DNA of 20,375 nucleotides, from contig NW_014577356.1 in assembly GCF_000485595.1 (NCBI RefSeq), positions 158,177-178,551 on the forward strand, in the 5' to 3' direction. The stretch comes from Priapulus caudatus. Taxonomy: Eukaryota > Priapulida > Priapulimorpha > Priapulimorphida > Priapulidae. The position numbers and the translations under genes are program-made. This document shows positions 9,422 through 19,686 of this stretch, piece by piece (position 1 is the first letter of the stretch; each line of letters starts with the position of its first letter). Under the pieces are notes generated by a model, which saw only the letters and a list, made by a program, of their open reading frames with translations, did not search any database and was not told where the DNA came from.

Positions 9422-9429
9422 TATAAAAG
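9422..9429 (+). promoter_or_regulatory. TATA-box-like motif in copy B
   Basis: TATAAAAG is retained with identical flanks from copy A. The same caveat holds: no initiator or coding frame supports promoter use. Confidence 0.2.
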
Positions 9430-11535
9430 CCGGGTATGCACATTCCAAATTATATCCGCAAAAAGGTCCTCGGGTGTAATATATCCAGGTTTCCGTGCGA
9501 GCGCCTATAATAATCTGCAAATGCATAGGTTCTCTTGGGGGTATGTATGTATATAGACTTCGACCGGGGTTTTCGATTTTTGCGGGTTATAGTGGCGGCT
9601 ATCTCGCGTCACACTGCCTCCATTGTACGTTGTGTCAGTCTAGATGTCGGATACGATCTCAGAGGCGTTTGACAGGAGCTTTTGATATACGTTAGTGAAT
9701 CTATATATCTTCGTGCATTAACGCCATATGAAGAGAGCCGTCGCCATGCATATAAAGCCTTGCATACGAGATGCAATGAAGTGATGTCTGCTAAATTCTG
9801 GTGTCATTCGTTCAGTACTCGATCGATGAAACCAACTTGCGTCTTACATGGCGCGGGATCGTTAAATGGGTCCTTTAAAGAAGAGTTGGTTCTGATTAAA
9901 GCGATGCTTACTGCGGACGTATTTCTATATTCATAGATATTCTAGACACGGGTTCTGCAACGTAGAAAGTGTTCCGAAACTCCCTCTATTCTTTCCTTTC
10001 ACGTTTCTTCTCTCTGTCTGTCAGCCGGGATCTTCTTCTGTTATCTTCTGTCAGCTTCGCATGATATATAATAACAAAAACCTATAACGTATTAATATTA
10101 ATTGACAAAACATGTTTTGATGGAACTTATAGACGTTTGGTTTTTTGTGTCGAGTAAGCCTAATTGATTATTAATAAGACGTTTTTAAGCTGCGACTCGT
10201 CTGAAACTGCAACATTCTTCTTACATTGTAACTTCATTCCGTTTTGATATATTCTTACTGTCTGGAAAATATCGGATCGGAGACGGGGAAGACTCAATCG
10301 CTATGTGATCGTATCAGGAGTAGATAATAGGATGAATCGTATGCATGTTTCACTCATCTCACGAAGCTGGCTGAGCAGCTGCAGTTATCAAGCTGGCTCA
10401 CTCAGCTTCGTCCTAGATTCCAATCGATATACCTAACATTCAACAATGTATGTAATTGAACATTCTGGTTTGTCTAATTAGCATTATTAGCGTTAATCTG
10501 GAACTTCTGGTGAAGGTTGAATGAGTGGCGTCTGTGATAATTCGTTTGATAGAGATGGTGAAATACTGTTACTCGTAAAATGAACTGCGGTAACAACCAG
10601 TAGTATTCCAACCTTAGTAAGCTGCTAACTATATGAATAATAGCTAATTATAAGAACAATTAACGATAAGAACAACGGGGCGTGCGTTTTGTATAATTCT
10701 GATAAGATTTGTGTTTACACTCGAAAATGTGCCGTTGTATCTATACAACACACTTCTATGTGGTCTTCGTATATCAGATGTTCTGTACATTTGCATCTGG
10801 TGGTGAATATTTTGTGCATTGATTATGCAAATATGCATAATTAATAAAGGCTAGAACTACTTTCTAGAACTAATGCGCGCGCTGCCTGGAGAAGATAACG
10901 TTGTATGTCGCGTAATCACAGATTTAATTATTTTTGCGTGTGCTGCTTTATTTTAATAAGCGGCTTTTATTTTAGACCTTTTCGTGTTATGTTTCATTTC
11001 ATCGTGTGTATATGCAGCCAGGTAAACACCCAAAGCTTCTAGGTATAAATTATACGAATAGTCGTACACGGCATGTGCATATCATGTTGCTATAGAAACC
11101 ATTTTTAGAATAGCTGCATATATATATACATATGTATACGCATGCATATTCCCCCACACGAACGCATGCACACGCAAACAGACAGACGCACACATACGCA
11201 CGGGTTTCGTATAACTTGTATATACGTTAATTGTAGAAGTAGTGCCACGTGAATGGTTTTCTGGTCATTTTAAATTCATTTTTCAAAAGAAATCAGCGTA
11301 GAATTGGCGTTTACTTTTATCTTCTAATAGGAAATGTCAGGAGGGCATTGTGAGCTTAGGTCACCTTAAGTTCGTCTGGCTCCACGTTACTTAACGAACC
11401 CGCTACACAATTACAGAGAACGTCCGCTCTACAGGAAACCAGATTCTATAGAAAGTCTGCAATAATAGAATCCCGACGTTTGCGACGAGTGGTGACAGTC
11501 TAAGCGATGGCACCCCGTCTCGGTTCTCGCCACAG

Positions 11536-11550
11536 CCGCCAGGGGGCGTC
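11536..11550 (+). promoter_or_regulatory. CTCF-like core motif in copy B
   Basis: CCGCCAGGGGGCGTC is identical to the site in copy A, in the same orientation and 8,651 bp away. Confidence 0.35.
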
Positions 11551-11931
11551 ACACTATCACGTTTCCGCTCGCAGCTCTGATTTTCATCCGAACCTCTACT
11601 TTGCTCTACGGGGGAGATGGTCGGAATATCCCAAGGAAGAGATGGCGAGCAATAGGAAGATCATCATAGACTGACGCACGCTCGCGCCTGCATAGCAGTG
11701 ATCGAGAGTGTTCATGTGAAATTTGCACAAATCGATATTTATTATGGCGGACACATGTAGATGTAAATATGTACGCCGAGGAGACCTAATATACATCAAT
11801 GTTTGCGCAAGCGGGAAATTTCGGAACATATTTTGATAAATTTACTCGCACTATTTTAATTTCGCGCGTCTTTATGGGCATGTATAAATTAGCTCTACAT
11901 ATATATGCATGTCTAATAATAAAGTGCGTCT

Positions 11932-12017
11932 TTGTGTGCGTGCGTGCGTGCGTCTGTGCGTGCGTGCGTGCGTGCGTCTGTGCGTGCGTGTGTGCGTGCG
12001 TGCGTGCGTGCGTGTGT
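11932..12017 (+). repeat. GTGC/GTCT microsatellite in copy B
   Basis: It has the same length and interruptions as the tract in copy A, so the two copies exchanged or duplicated this part recently. Confidence 0.9.
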
Positions 12018-12779
12018 ATGCGTTCACCATACATCTCTGACCCTGTTGTTGACGCTGAATCAAATCACGTCACAGTTGTGGACCTGTATAGTTGTCACTG
12101 AGTGCATGGTGTCACATTACACGTGTGGTCCTGTAGGTACACAGGATGAAATCATGTCACACGCGCCACTCTGTAGTTGACACTAGGTGAAGTCATGTCA
12201 CACGCGCCACTCTTTCACCTAGTGTCAACTACACGTGTGACATGACTTCACCTAGTGTCAACTACAGAGTGGCACGTGTGACATGACTTCACCTAGTGTC
12301 AACTACAGAGTGGCGCATGTGACATGACTTCACCTAGTGTCAACTACAGAGTAGCGCGTGTGACATGATTTCACCTAATGTCAACTACAGAGTGGCGCGT
12401 GTGACATGATTTCACCTAATGTCAACTACAGAGTGGCGCGTGTGACATGACTTCACCTAATGTCAACTACAGAGTGGCGCGTGTGACATGACCTCACCTA
12501 GTGTCAACTACAGAGTGGCGCGTGTGACATGATTTCACCTAATGTCAACTACAGAGTGGCGCGTGTGACACGACTTCACCTAATGTCAACTACAGAGTGG
12601 CGCGTGTGACATGACCTCACCTAGTGTCAACTACAGAGTGGCGCGTGTGACATGACTTCACCTAGTGTCAACTACAGGATGGCGCGTGTGACATGACTTC
12701 ACCTGGTGTCAACTACAGGATGGCGTGTGTGACATGACTTCACCTAATGTCAACTACAGAGTGGCACGTGTGACAAGAT

Positions 12780-12850
12780 TTCACCTAGTGTCAACTACAG
12801 AGTGGCGTCATGTCACACGCGACACTCTGTAGTTGACACTAGGTGAAATC
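12780..12850. repeat. Hairpin at the second array inversion point
   Basis: The last inverted unit (CACCTAGTGTCAACTACAGA and on) faces its own reverse complement (TCTGTAGTTGACACTAGGTG) across a loop of about a dozen bases. The stem exceeds 25 bp with few mismatches. The assembly gap begins immediately after it. Confidence 0.85.
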
Positions 12851-12875
12851 NNNNNNNNNNNNNNNNNNNNNNNNN
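12851..12875. other. Assembly gap of 25 N
   Basis: Twenty-five N inside the minisatellite probably mark a contig join of unknown true size. Array length and the continuity between 12850 and 12876 are not reliable. Confidence 0.98.
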
Positions 12876-13295
12876 CAGGTGAAGTCATGTCACACGCGCC
12901 ACTCTATAGTTGACACTAGGTGAAGTCATGTCACACGCGCCACTCTGTAGTTGACACTAGGTGAAGTCATGTCACACGCGCCACTCTGTAGTTGACACTA
13001 GGTGAAGTCATGTCACACATTCCACTCTGTAGTTGACACCAGGTGAAGTCATGTCACAGGCGCCACTCTGTAGTTGACACTGGGTGAAATCATGTCACAC
13101 GCGCCATCATGTCGTTAACAAGCACTCATGTCTGTGATAGCTGTGAACTTTATTTGCCACTGTGATGGTTGAAGCTGCGTGAACAAATGAAACATGACCC
13201 CGTCGATGCGAGCTGACTCGGCGGCTATTTTATTCGAGCTGCGTGAAGTTTTTTTTTGTCCTCGGCGTTCTATTCACACACGCTCACGCACGCAG

Positions 13296-13298
<3 letters not shown>

Positions 13299-13330
<32 letters not shown>
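13299..13330 (+). repeat. (CA)16 microsatellite
   Basis: About 16 CA units, preceded by CACGCACGCAGG-type sequence. Confidence 0.93.
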
Positions 13331-13333
<3 letters not shown>

Positions 13334-14117
13334 GTATGAACACACGACAGTTCGCTGCGCTTTCTAGCTTCTTGCAATCATATGGATACGGTGTCAGTTC
13401 ATAGACACGGCTTCCTCCCAGCACCAAAAGTATTCGCGGGACGGAGAGAGGGGGCGGGAGCGACTGCTTTTCAGTTTCAGCGTAGAGGCAAGAGCAAACT
13501 TTTCGTTTCCACCAGGATTTTTGCATATATAAACCGCTCACTGTTCACGCGTTTCCTGAAACTGCGCCTGGATGTGGATGCGATTGATTATCTATTGGTG
13601 CCGCCTGTCCAGACTTGCTGAAGTATAATCGGATTCAGGGTCCCAGAGGTGGCGCTGCCTCCGCGTGCCGGGGCGATGCAAGATTTATCTTTTAAGCGCC
13701 ATGTACGTGAATGATTCATTCTGCCTCCGTGCCTGGTATGTATATGGTAGAAAGAGCTGGTTTTTAGAATTTTTGTGGTAACTTGCAACTTTGCGCGCGG
13801 TTCCGTCACGGGGTGGGAAGGAAATATATGCGATGGCGGTCTGACTTAATTTTCGATATTTTCTAATATTTTGTCGAGGAATGCGAGAGGTTGTTTCATA
13901 CAGATCACGATGTGTCCATAATTCACATACATAATCATATCTCATATGACATATGATATTGCAGGAAATTGTAATGATTGTCATCTCTCAGTTGGCCACC
14001 CGTAAAAAATCACATGTTTGTAGTAATCCGTCCAGGATATATTTCAAGGGTGGCGAACTAGGTTTATTAAACGAATTATTTGACGAAGCACACAGCGTTT
14101 GTGAATTCCTGCGTGTA
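13331..14117. other. Single-copy non-coding spacer
   Basis: No gene supported. Several 70-100-codon frames on both strands overlap each other without recognisable domains. It contains CCCAGAGGTGGCGCTG at 13642-13657, which carries the AGGTGGCGC core typical of insect and general bilaterian CTCF sites. A run of 13 C follows at 14118-14130. Confidence 0.5.
13642..13657 (+). promoter_or_regulatory. CTCF-like core motif
   Basis: CCCAGAGGTGGCGCTG includes AGGTGGCGC, the most conserved core of bilaterian CTCF motifs. It is outside the duplicated units. Occupancy is unknown. Confidence 0.35.
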
Positions 14118-14343
14118 CCCCCCCCCCCCCACACTAAACACTGTTACGTGCGCCAATGTTACGAAACATGGCGATGGCAGAAGTAAATCTATAGAACTAT
14201 AGCGACGTCGTGTGCCTGGCAGCCTCCTGATTACGGTCCTCAGCCTCCAGGCAGTCAGGCGAACTACCGAGAAGCCCTCCGCAAAAGCTGCTGCCGCTTA
14301 CAGCGTGGATGCGCGCGCATCCGTAAGTCGGGATTTCTCGTGT

Positions 14344-14590
14344 GGGTGGGTGAAAATGTGACCGTGGTAGGGCGTGGCTGGGCATTGCTGTGAGGGTGGG
14401 AGTGTGACCATGGCAGGGCGTGGCAGGGCATTGCTGTGAGGTTGGGAGCGTGAAGATGACAGAGGCGTGGCAGGGCATATCCGAGAAGGTGGGTGGGAGT
14501 GTGACCATGGCAGGGGCGGGGCAGGGCGTTGCTGTGAAGGTGGGCGTGTGACCATGGCAGGGGCGTGGCAGGGCATTGCCGTGAGGGTGG
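14344..14590 (+). repeat. G-rich minisatellite, ~45-50-bp unit, ~5 copies
   Basis: About five degenerate units each contain GTGACCATGGCAGGGCGTGG and CAGGGCATTGCTGTGAG-like words, starting near 14344, 14394, 14441, 14488 and 14539. Unit lengths vary between about 45 and 51 bp. The 153-codon minus-strand frame (14197-14658), rich in Pro, His and Cys, is a translation of the repeat with no known domain. Confidence 0.85.
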
Positions 14591-15273
14591 GTCAAACGTT
14601 GGCGTTTCTCTATTCGCGGGGGAGGGCAGCATTCTACTAATAAATAGAAAAAAACCAACGGTGGTGATCCGCAGAAACTTGGGTTTCTATGTGCATGTGG
14701 TGTACGCGTAAAGACGCATTACTATTAATATTTATGCGTACTATCGCATGTGCGCCAGGGAAGAGTAAAGCGTAAAGTGCACTTATCTAATTTAAGATGG
14801 TAAGCGCAAAAGCCAAGAGCTCTCACGGGAATATATCTATACTATACTATACTATACTATACCTGATGTAGAGAAAGCGCACTCAACCGAGAGAACCAAC
14901 CGTTCCCCAAGCAGATGTCGAAACACCTTCTACAACGAACGTACAAGAAAAAATAGTATATGGTGCTGCTGTATATCTAGACCTAGTTATGATATAATTC
15001 GGCGTGTATTAATTGAGGATTTATAATAAATCTCTATATTATACACTCCTGATATACTCTTACAACGGGGTCAGCTTTACACTGACTCTATTTGGCTGCA
15101 GCGCGGCGTATAAATGGATTTATACAGCATGTATGTGTCTTTTCTCCGGGGAAGAAAAATGCGGGCTCGCTGCGTGGTCTTTAACCGCTGTTCCGTCATC
15201 ATGTCTGCCCGAGAAATGTCATTATCGTATGATGACTCGATTTGCCGTATCGGTGACTCAGCCGCCGCTGCTT
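14591..15273. other. Single-copy AT-rich spacer with a pentanucleotide repeat
   Basis: No gene supported. A short (TATAC)n run of five units lies at 14837-14862. Confidence 0.6.
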
Positions 15274-15423
15274 TTGCTGTTGCTGCTGCTGCTGGTGGTG
15301 GGGGTGGTGGTGGTGGTGGTGCTGCTGCTGCTGCTGCTGCTGCTACTACTGCTGCTGCTGCTGCTGCTGCTTCTACTATACTACTATATTGCTGCTGTTG
15401 CTGCTGCTACTACTGCTACTGCC
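15274..15423 (+). repeat. GCT/GGT/CTA trinucleotide tract
   Basis: GCT, GGT, CTG and CTA triplets alternate over ~150 bp. The 175-codon frame at 15013-15540 gives a Leu/Val run through it and a short flank on each side. The run looks like a membrane helix but is simply the triplet repeat. Confidence 0.9.
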
Positions 15424-16337
15424 GGATCCGCGGTCGTCATGCATGCAGCGGTGTACGGCAATGTTCTAGCAGGTGACGCAGAGACGCTGCAAAGCGGATT
15501 GATGCGGAAGCTGACTGGCTTCTCGTCGCCATGGCAGTGATGCTCCACGGCATCCCGACGGATTACAACTATAATTACTGTAGGATGTGATGTAACTGTT
15601 AGAGACGCCGCGCGAGGGTGCCACCGTCGTATATGCTGAGCAAAATCTACAGCAAGTGTAGCTGTTCACGGCAATGTCAAACGGATGAAAACAGCCAGGC
15701 TTTGTGCGCCCATGTATATCTGCTCATAGTCTCTCTAGAAACTTTTCCTTCTTTCGTTTTCTGTTTTGCCACCAGGATCAGTAATCCTACGTTGATATAT
15801 CGTCAATCACGAAAGAAGTCATTGAAATCATTGTTTAAGCGAGTTATTCTGTAAATAATACCAGCAGTAGCAGTATAGACATTTATGTCTGTCGAGCGTC
15901 AACTGCACAATGAATACAGGAACGAATCGAATGTCTTCATCAGTCCGAGTACGAGAGACGAACAATTCACCTTGCGTAATTTTGCTCGTGATTTAGTGTG
16001 GGGGGGGGCGTATGCAATTAAACCGCACAATCACTTCCCCTTAGTTCGTCTGTGTGTCTGTCCGCGAATTGCACGTGTAGAGCACATATAACATATAACA
16101 GATAACATATAATATATAATATAACATGCAGTTATAGTTACCCGTTCTAGTCGCATCGCCCCCATACTCTACTGTACTCCCGACAGCAATGGGGGACGAT
16201 CCTCAGCCACTAATTTCCAATCGATTTTAGCGAGAAAATAATGAGGTGCGAACAGCAGCAGATACAGTATATCGACAGTTGACGCGCAAACATTGGAAAA
16301 ACCCGCGCATGTAGAGCAATGATAGCAGGCTGCTGGG
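15424..16337. other. Single-copy non-coding spacer
   Basis: No gene supported. It contains a 41-bp repeated word (separate entry), an 8-G run near 16000, and an AT-rich ATAACAT-type stretch at 16085-16127. Confidence 0.5.
15767..15807 (+). repeat. 41-bp dispersed repeat, copy 1
   Basis: The 41 bases from TGCCACCAGGATCAG to GATATATCGTCAAT are identical to 18346-18386, while the flanks are unrelated. The sequence holds GGAT-CAGTA-ATCC and TTGA-TATATCG-TCAA, two small potential stems. Confidence 0.92.
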
Positions 16338-16614
16338 ATGCGGGAGGCAGATATGGATGGCTTCACAGCAGGAGTAATTACAGGAGGAGATGATGAGACA
16401 GACTGGGAAGCAGAGATGAATGGTTCCCTGATCATAACGAGGGTCGGGGCTGGTGATGATGACACGGAAGAAGGAGAAATGAGTGGTCGCGTGATGGTGA
16501 TGGTGGAACGACCTTGAATCGAATGATGGGAGGAGAGAAGAAGATGCGGATTGTCTCGTGATCGTAGCGCAGCGAATATCCGTGAAAATCTGATCATAGA
16601 GAGGCTGTTTCATC

Positions 16615-17400
16615 ATGAAAAAACACTATTATAAGAAACTTACAGTGACTCAGCCATGTGGAGATCGTCTAAGGTTGTCCGCTGCTGTCGTAGCACGACT
16701 TGCTCAATACTGTTATGATTTTCTTAAAGAAATGTTAAAAGAGGCCAACAACATTTTCGCTCTCCGCCGTCTTGCATGTGATGTGCATGTTTACCTGTTG
16801 TTATACCATGGATTTGCGTTTTTACTATAATGAAAAGATATCGTGTATTTGCTGAAAACAAGTTCAAATGGTTAAAAACCGATGTATTCATTCAAACCTT
16901 TGCATACACGTGTATATTACCTTATTTATACGTCTCATTTCGTGCGTTCGCGCGCACATGCTATATCAACGTCTGACATTTTCATGTCTAGCTTGGCCTA
17001 CTTTAAAGCTTCATGAGCAAATTAATGAGCAAATTATAATGAATCATTCTGGCTATTATTAAGAGAGCTGCAGCACGCTTGGTGAATCAGCGGGTAATGA
17101 CCACGAATGCAGCATTGAAATGCTAAACACATCACGGGCATTCGCTGCTCCAGATACAGCGATAGCCTACACACACGATATACGGGATATGTGTTTAATG
17201 AATATTTTGCGATGATTACCATAATTAAACGCATCGTTCGCATCGCATCGTTAAAAAACAATCGTTACATCATCGGTTTTTCACAGCATCTGTAATGAAC
17301 AGCGTGCGTCTATAGTTAATACACGCAGCAGGATGCAACCTAGTCGGCCGCCATCGTCCGTATATCATCTATCGGGATACTGCATCAAAGGAGATAGTTA
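16615..17400. other. Single-copy non-coding spacer
   Basis: No gene supported. A 71-codon ATG-started frame at 16615-16830 has no low complexity and no recognisable domain; it could be chance. A 12-bp word ATGAGCAAATTA is tandemly doubled at 17013-17036. Confidence 0.45.
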
Positions 17401-17466
17401 ATCTAAGGTCGTGCTTGCCCTACCCCGCTGTCACTTGGTTTTCAAATATTGACAACTACACACGCG

Positions 17467-17544
17467 CCCGCCATGGCAACATGCACGACTCCGCGCGGCC
17501 GTATAAAGCGCATCCCGCTGCCTTTATCGAGTTGCCATGGCGAC
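17467..17544 (+). promoter_or_regulatory. GC-rich cluster: two X-box-like sites around a TATA-like motif
   Basis: CCCGCCATGGCAAC (17467-17480) contains a perfect RFX half-site GGCAAC. GTATAAAG follows at about 17501-17508, then GTTGCCATGGCGAC (17531-17544), one base from the X-box consensus. The stretch is markedly more GC- and CpG-rich than its surroundings. It could be a promoter or a CpG-rich regulatory element. The 103-codon frame across it (17415-17726) has no recognisable domain. Confidence 0.25.
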
Positions 17545-17726
17545 GACGACGTAGGAACAATGCTGCCGACGATGGTCGGGTATTCGTTTGGCCATTTCTC
17601 ATCACAGCGGCAGGTCCACGCGGCAATTTACGATGCTGTGTGATGTCTGTACGGGATCGAGTCAGCCCCCGGGGCGGCACTTTGACAAATTTCACGCGAA
17701 ATAGAAGGCGCATATATAGAGTGTAA

Positions 17727-18581
17727 TGCGGCACCGAACTTTGCCTAACCTCGTTAGCGAAAAAGAAAACATTTTGCAGTGTTCTGATACGGACGAAGAG
17801 GTATCATATTTTCTGTCATTTTCGCAATCGATTTTCGGTGAAGTGCAAAGTGCCTGTAGCATTTTGTCAACACTGCTTGTCTTGCTAATCGCGAAGCAGG
17901 TGTAACGAAATTATATTTTTTGTGATAATGCGTAATATGTTTAACATAAAAATGCAAAGAGTTTTGGCAACCCCGGTAAAAGCAATTCGACAGATGGGAC
18001 TTAAAGTGAAAATTACACGATAGCTTTACGCTGCAAATATGCTGGGACTAATTGACATCTAAACAAACAAAAAACAGAGCAATTAAAAGTGTTAAAAGCG
18101 TTAAAAGCATTAAAAGCGTTGCTGTGGAAAGAACTACAGAGATATGATTGTGACTCTTTCTCCTGGGGTGGTGATCGAGTGCTAAGTGTTGCTCAATTAT
18201 TATTTAAAATGATATTATATGATAAACATTTTTTTTAAATAAGAGCGTTGATGATTTGTTGCAATTTGTTGCAATTGTTGCAATGATTTGATTGCAACAA
18301 CAGTACGAGGATCTATTTGTGAGGTGACCCCTGTCGTCATTATAATGCCACCAGGATCAGTAATCCTACGTTGATATATCGTCAATTTTATTACATGTAA
18401 ACTGTGTGATTAATGACGCAATAGTTTCTTATCGTGTTTCGAATTCAGCATTTCCTCCCGTCATAATATATTATTTATCGCCATTCGCGTCGTAAGTAGG
18501 CCCCCCAGACGACGATGCTGCTATTTTACGGTTCTGCGTCTTTCGTTTTGCTTAGCCGTTAATGTTGTGTGCCAGGTTGGC
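17727..18581. other. Single-copy AT-rich spacer with short tandem words
   Basis: No gene supported. Four 9-bp units of TTAAAAGCG type lie at 18083-18118. TTTGTTGCAA words are repeated at about 18255-18284. A perfect 10-bp hairpin (TTGTTGCAAT, 6-base loop, ATTGCAACAA) lies at 18275-18300. Confidence 0.65.
18346..18386 (+). repeat. 41-bp dispersed repeat, copy 2
   Basis: All 41 bases are identical to 15767-15807, in the same orientation, 2,579 bp downstream, with unrelated flanks. Confidence 0.92.
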
Positions 18582-18583
18582 TA

Positions 18584-18682
<99 letters not shown>

Positions 18683-18988
18683 CAGAGACAGAGACAGAGA
18701 CCAGAGACAGAGACAGAGCAGAACGACGGCAGAGAGCAAGAGAACGGAAGAGAGCAGAGACAGAGACAGAGACAGAAGACAGAGCAGAGACAGAGACAGA
18801 GACAGAGACGAGACAGGAGACAAGACAGAGACAGAGACACGAGACAGAGACAGAGAGCAGAGACAAGACAGGAGACAGAGAGAGACAGAGACAGAGACAG
18901 AGACAGAGACAGAGACAGAGACAGAGACAGAGACAGAGACAGAGACAGAGACAGAGACAGAGACAGAGAGAGAGAGAGAGAGAGAGAG
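18582..18988 (+). repeat. (TA)n-(GA)n-(GAGACA)n-(GA)n compound tract
   Basis: About 50 bp of TA is followed by about 40 bp of GA, then some 290 bp of GAGACA hexamers (first irregular, then regular from about 18880 to 18966), and finally GA again. After the TA part the + strand is almost free of T. The Arg/Glu and Ser/Leu frames of 80-168 codons here are repeat translations. Confidence 0.95.
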
Positions 18989-19686
18989 TGTTTCATGTGA
19001 TGATCGAAGTCATTCTTACGCGTTTTTGTGCACAAAAACAAAACTGCCAATTGCTAAGAATTTATTAGCGGCGTCGTCGGTTTCTGAAAGCCTTTCAATA
19101 TGCTGGCATTCATCCAGGCGTGGGCAATATCGCGACAAAAGACGGCCTGGCACGATAGTTACGTATGCTGGGATCGGCTTTCATTTGCAACAATCAATTT
19201 TCGGTGAAAATGCGATCTAGGGCAGCAGCCTTATATCGCTAAGTCGTTCTTGAACGTTGCCTTTGACATTTGATATGTACACCCATAGAAAATCGTTCAA
19301 TAGACGTCTATAGGCACACGGCGAACATTGTTACGGAATTTCCTATTACAGAAATGTCATCTGCAGTTAGGTGGGTTAAATGTATTTGTAAAATCAGTAG
19401 GATATCGTCCTAAACATGCTGTATAAACAGGATAATTCACAGAAATTAAAAATGAATTCACAGGAATAGGCACCTATAGTGATAAAGCACTAGTATTGAC
19501 AGTGATTCAGGAAAAAAACACAATCTTCTGACAGTAGAGTCGGTTGATTTTTGTGCTCGTTACAAAAATTACACGAACCGATTGTGTGAGCATGAGGACT
19601 GCGTATGAAAGGCTTTCATTCGCGTTGTAAAAACTCGGGAATTTGCAGTTGACCCCGTCTCTGATGCACTAACAGCCACGCAATAG
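18989..19686. other. Single-copy non-coding spacer
   Basis: I see no gene, and only short frames without recognisable domains. Confidence 0.5.

Larger units (their letters stand above)
8793..12213 (+). repeat. Copy B of the ~3.4-kb duplicated unit
   Basis: This is the direct-orientation partner of 58-3562. Relative to A it has one fewer 67-bp unit near its start. It has a ~45-bp replacement near 10637-10685 and lacks about 30 bp near 10860, where A carries two GAACTACTTT words. From about 11105 to 12213 I find only two substitutions against A. Short frames common to both copies (9495-9695, 9682-9936, 11596-11829) have no recognisable domain. Its right end opens into the large minisatellite array. 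Confidence 0.93.
12151..13106. repeat. 41-bp minisatellite array with two orientation switches
   Basis: One and a half units lie in copy A orientation (12151-12213). Then come 15 units in the opposite orientation (12214 to about 12806), with TTCACCT or CTCACCT recurring every 41 bp; the first inverted unit is 8 bp short. A second switch near 12807 returns to the original orientation, which continues through the N gap to about 13106 with some 5.4 further units. Sequence variants are shared by non-adjacent units (CTAATG versus CTAGTG, ACAGGATGG versus ACAGAGTGG). The tail after 13106 decays into single-copy DNA. Confidence 0.95.

Noticed and set aside
12151-13106. Possible CRISPR-like array of regular repeats
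   Set aside because: There are no unique spacers between units; the full 41 bp repeats head to tail. The sequence context is eukaryotic. This is a minisatellite.
14197-14658. 153-codon minus-strand Pro/His/Cys-rich frame resembling a repeat protein
   Set aside because: It coincides with the G-rich minisatellite, whose units have uneven lengths, so the frame is not kept from unit to unit.
15013-15540. 175-codon frame with a long Leu/Val stretch resembling a membrane helix
   Set aside because: The hydrophobic run is the direct translation of the GCT/GGT tract. No domain is seen around it.
16169-16616. Overlapping minus-strand frames (142 and 129 codons) and a plus-strand 59-codon acidic frame at 16338-16517
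   Set aside because: They contradict each other in the same DNA and none has a recognisable domain or convincing splice sites. The plus-strand frame has plausible composition, but I cannot support it.
18559-19068. Arg/Glu and Ser/Leu frames of up to 168 codons
   Set aside because: Pure translation of the TA, GA and GAGACA repeats.
19084-19618. TGAAAGCCTTTCA near 19084 and its reverse complement near 19606 as possible terminal inverted repeats
   Set aside because: The match stops at 13 bp, the word is nearly self-complementary anyway, and no target-site duplication or element interior is seen.
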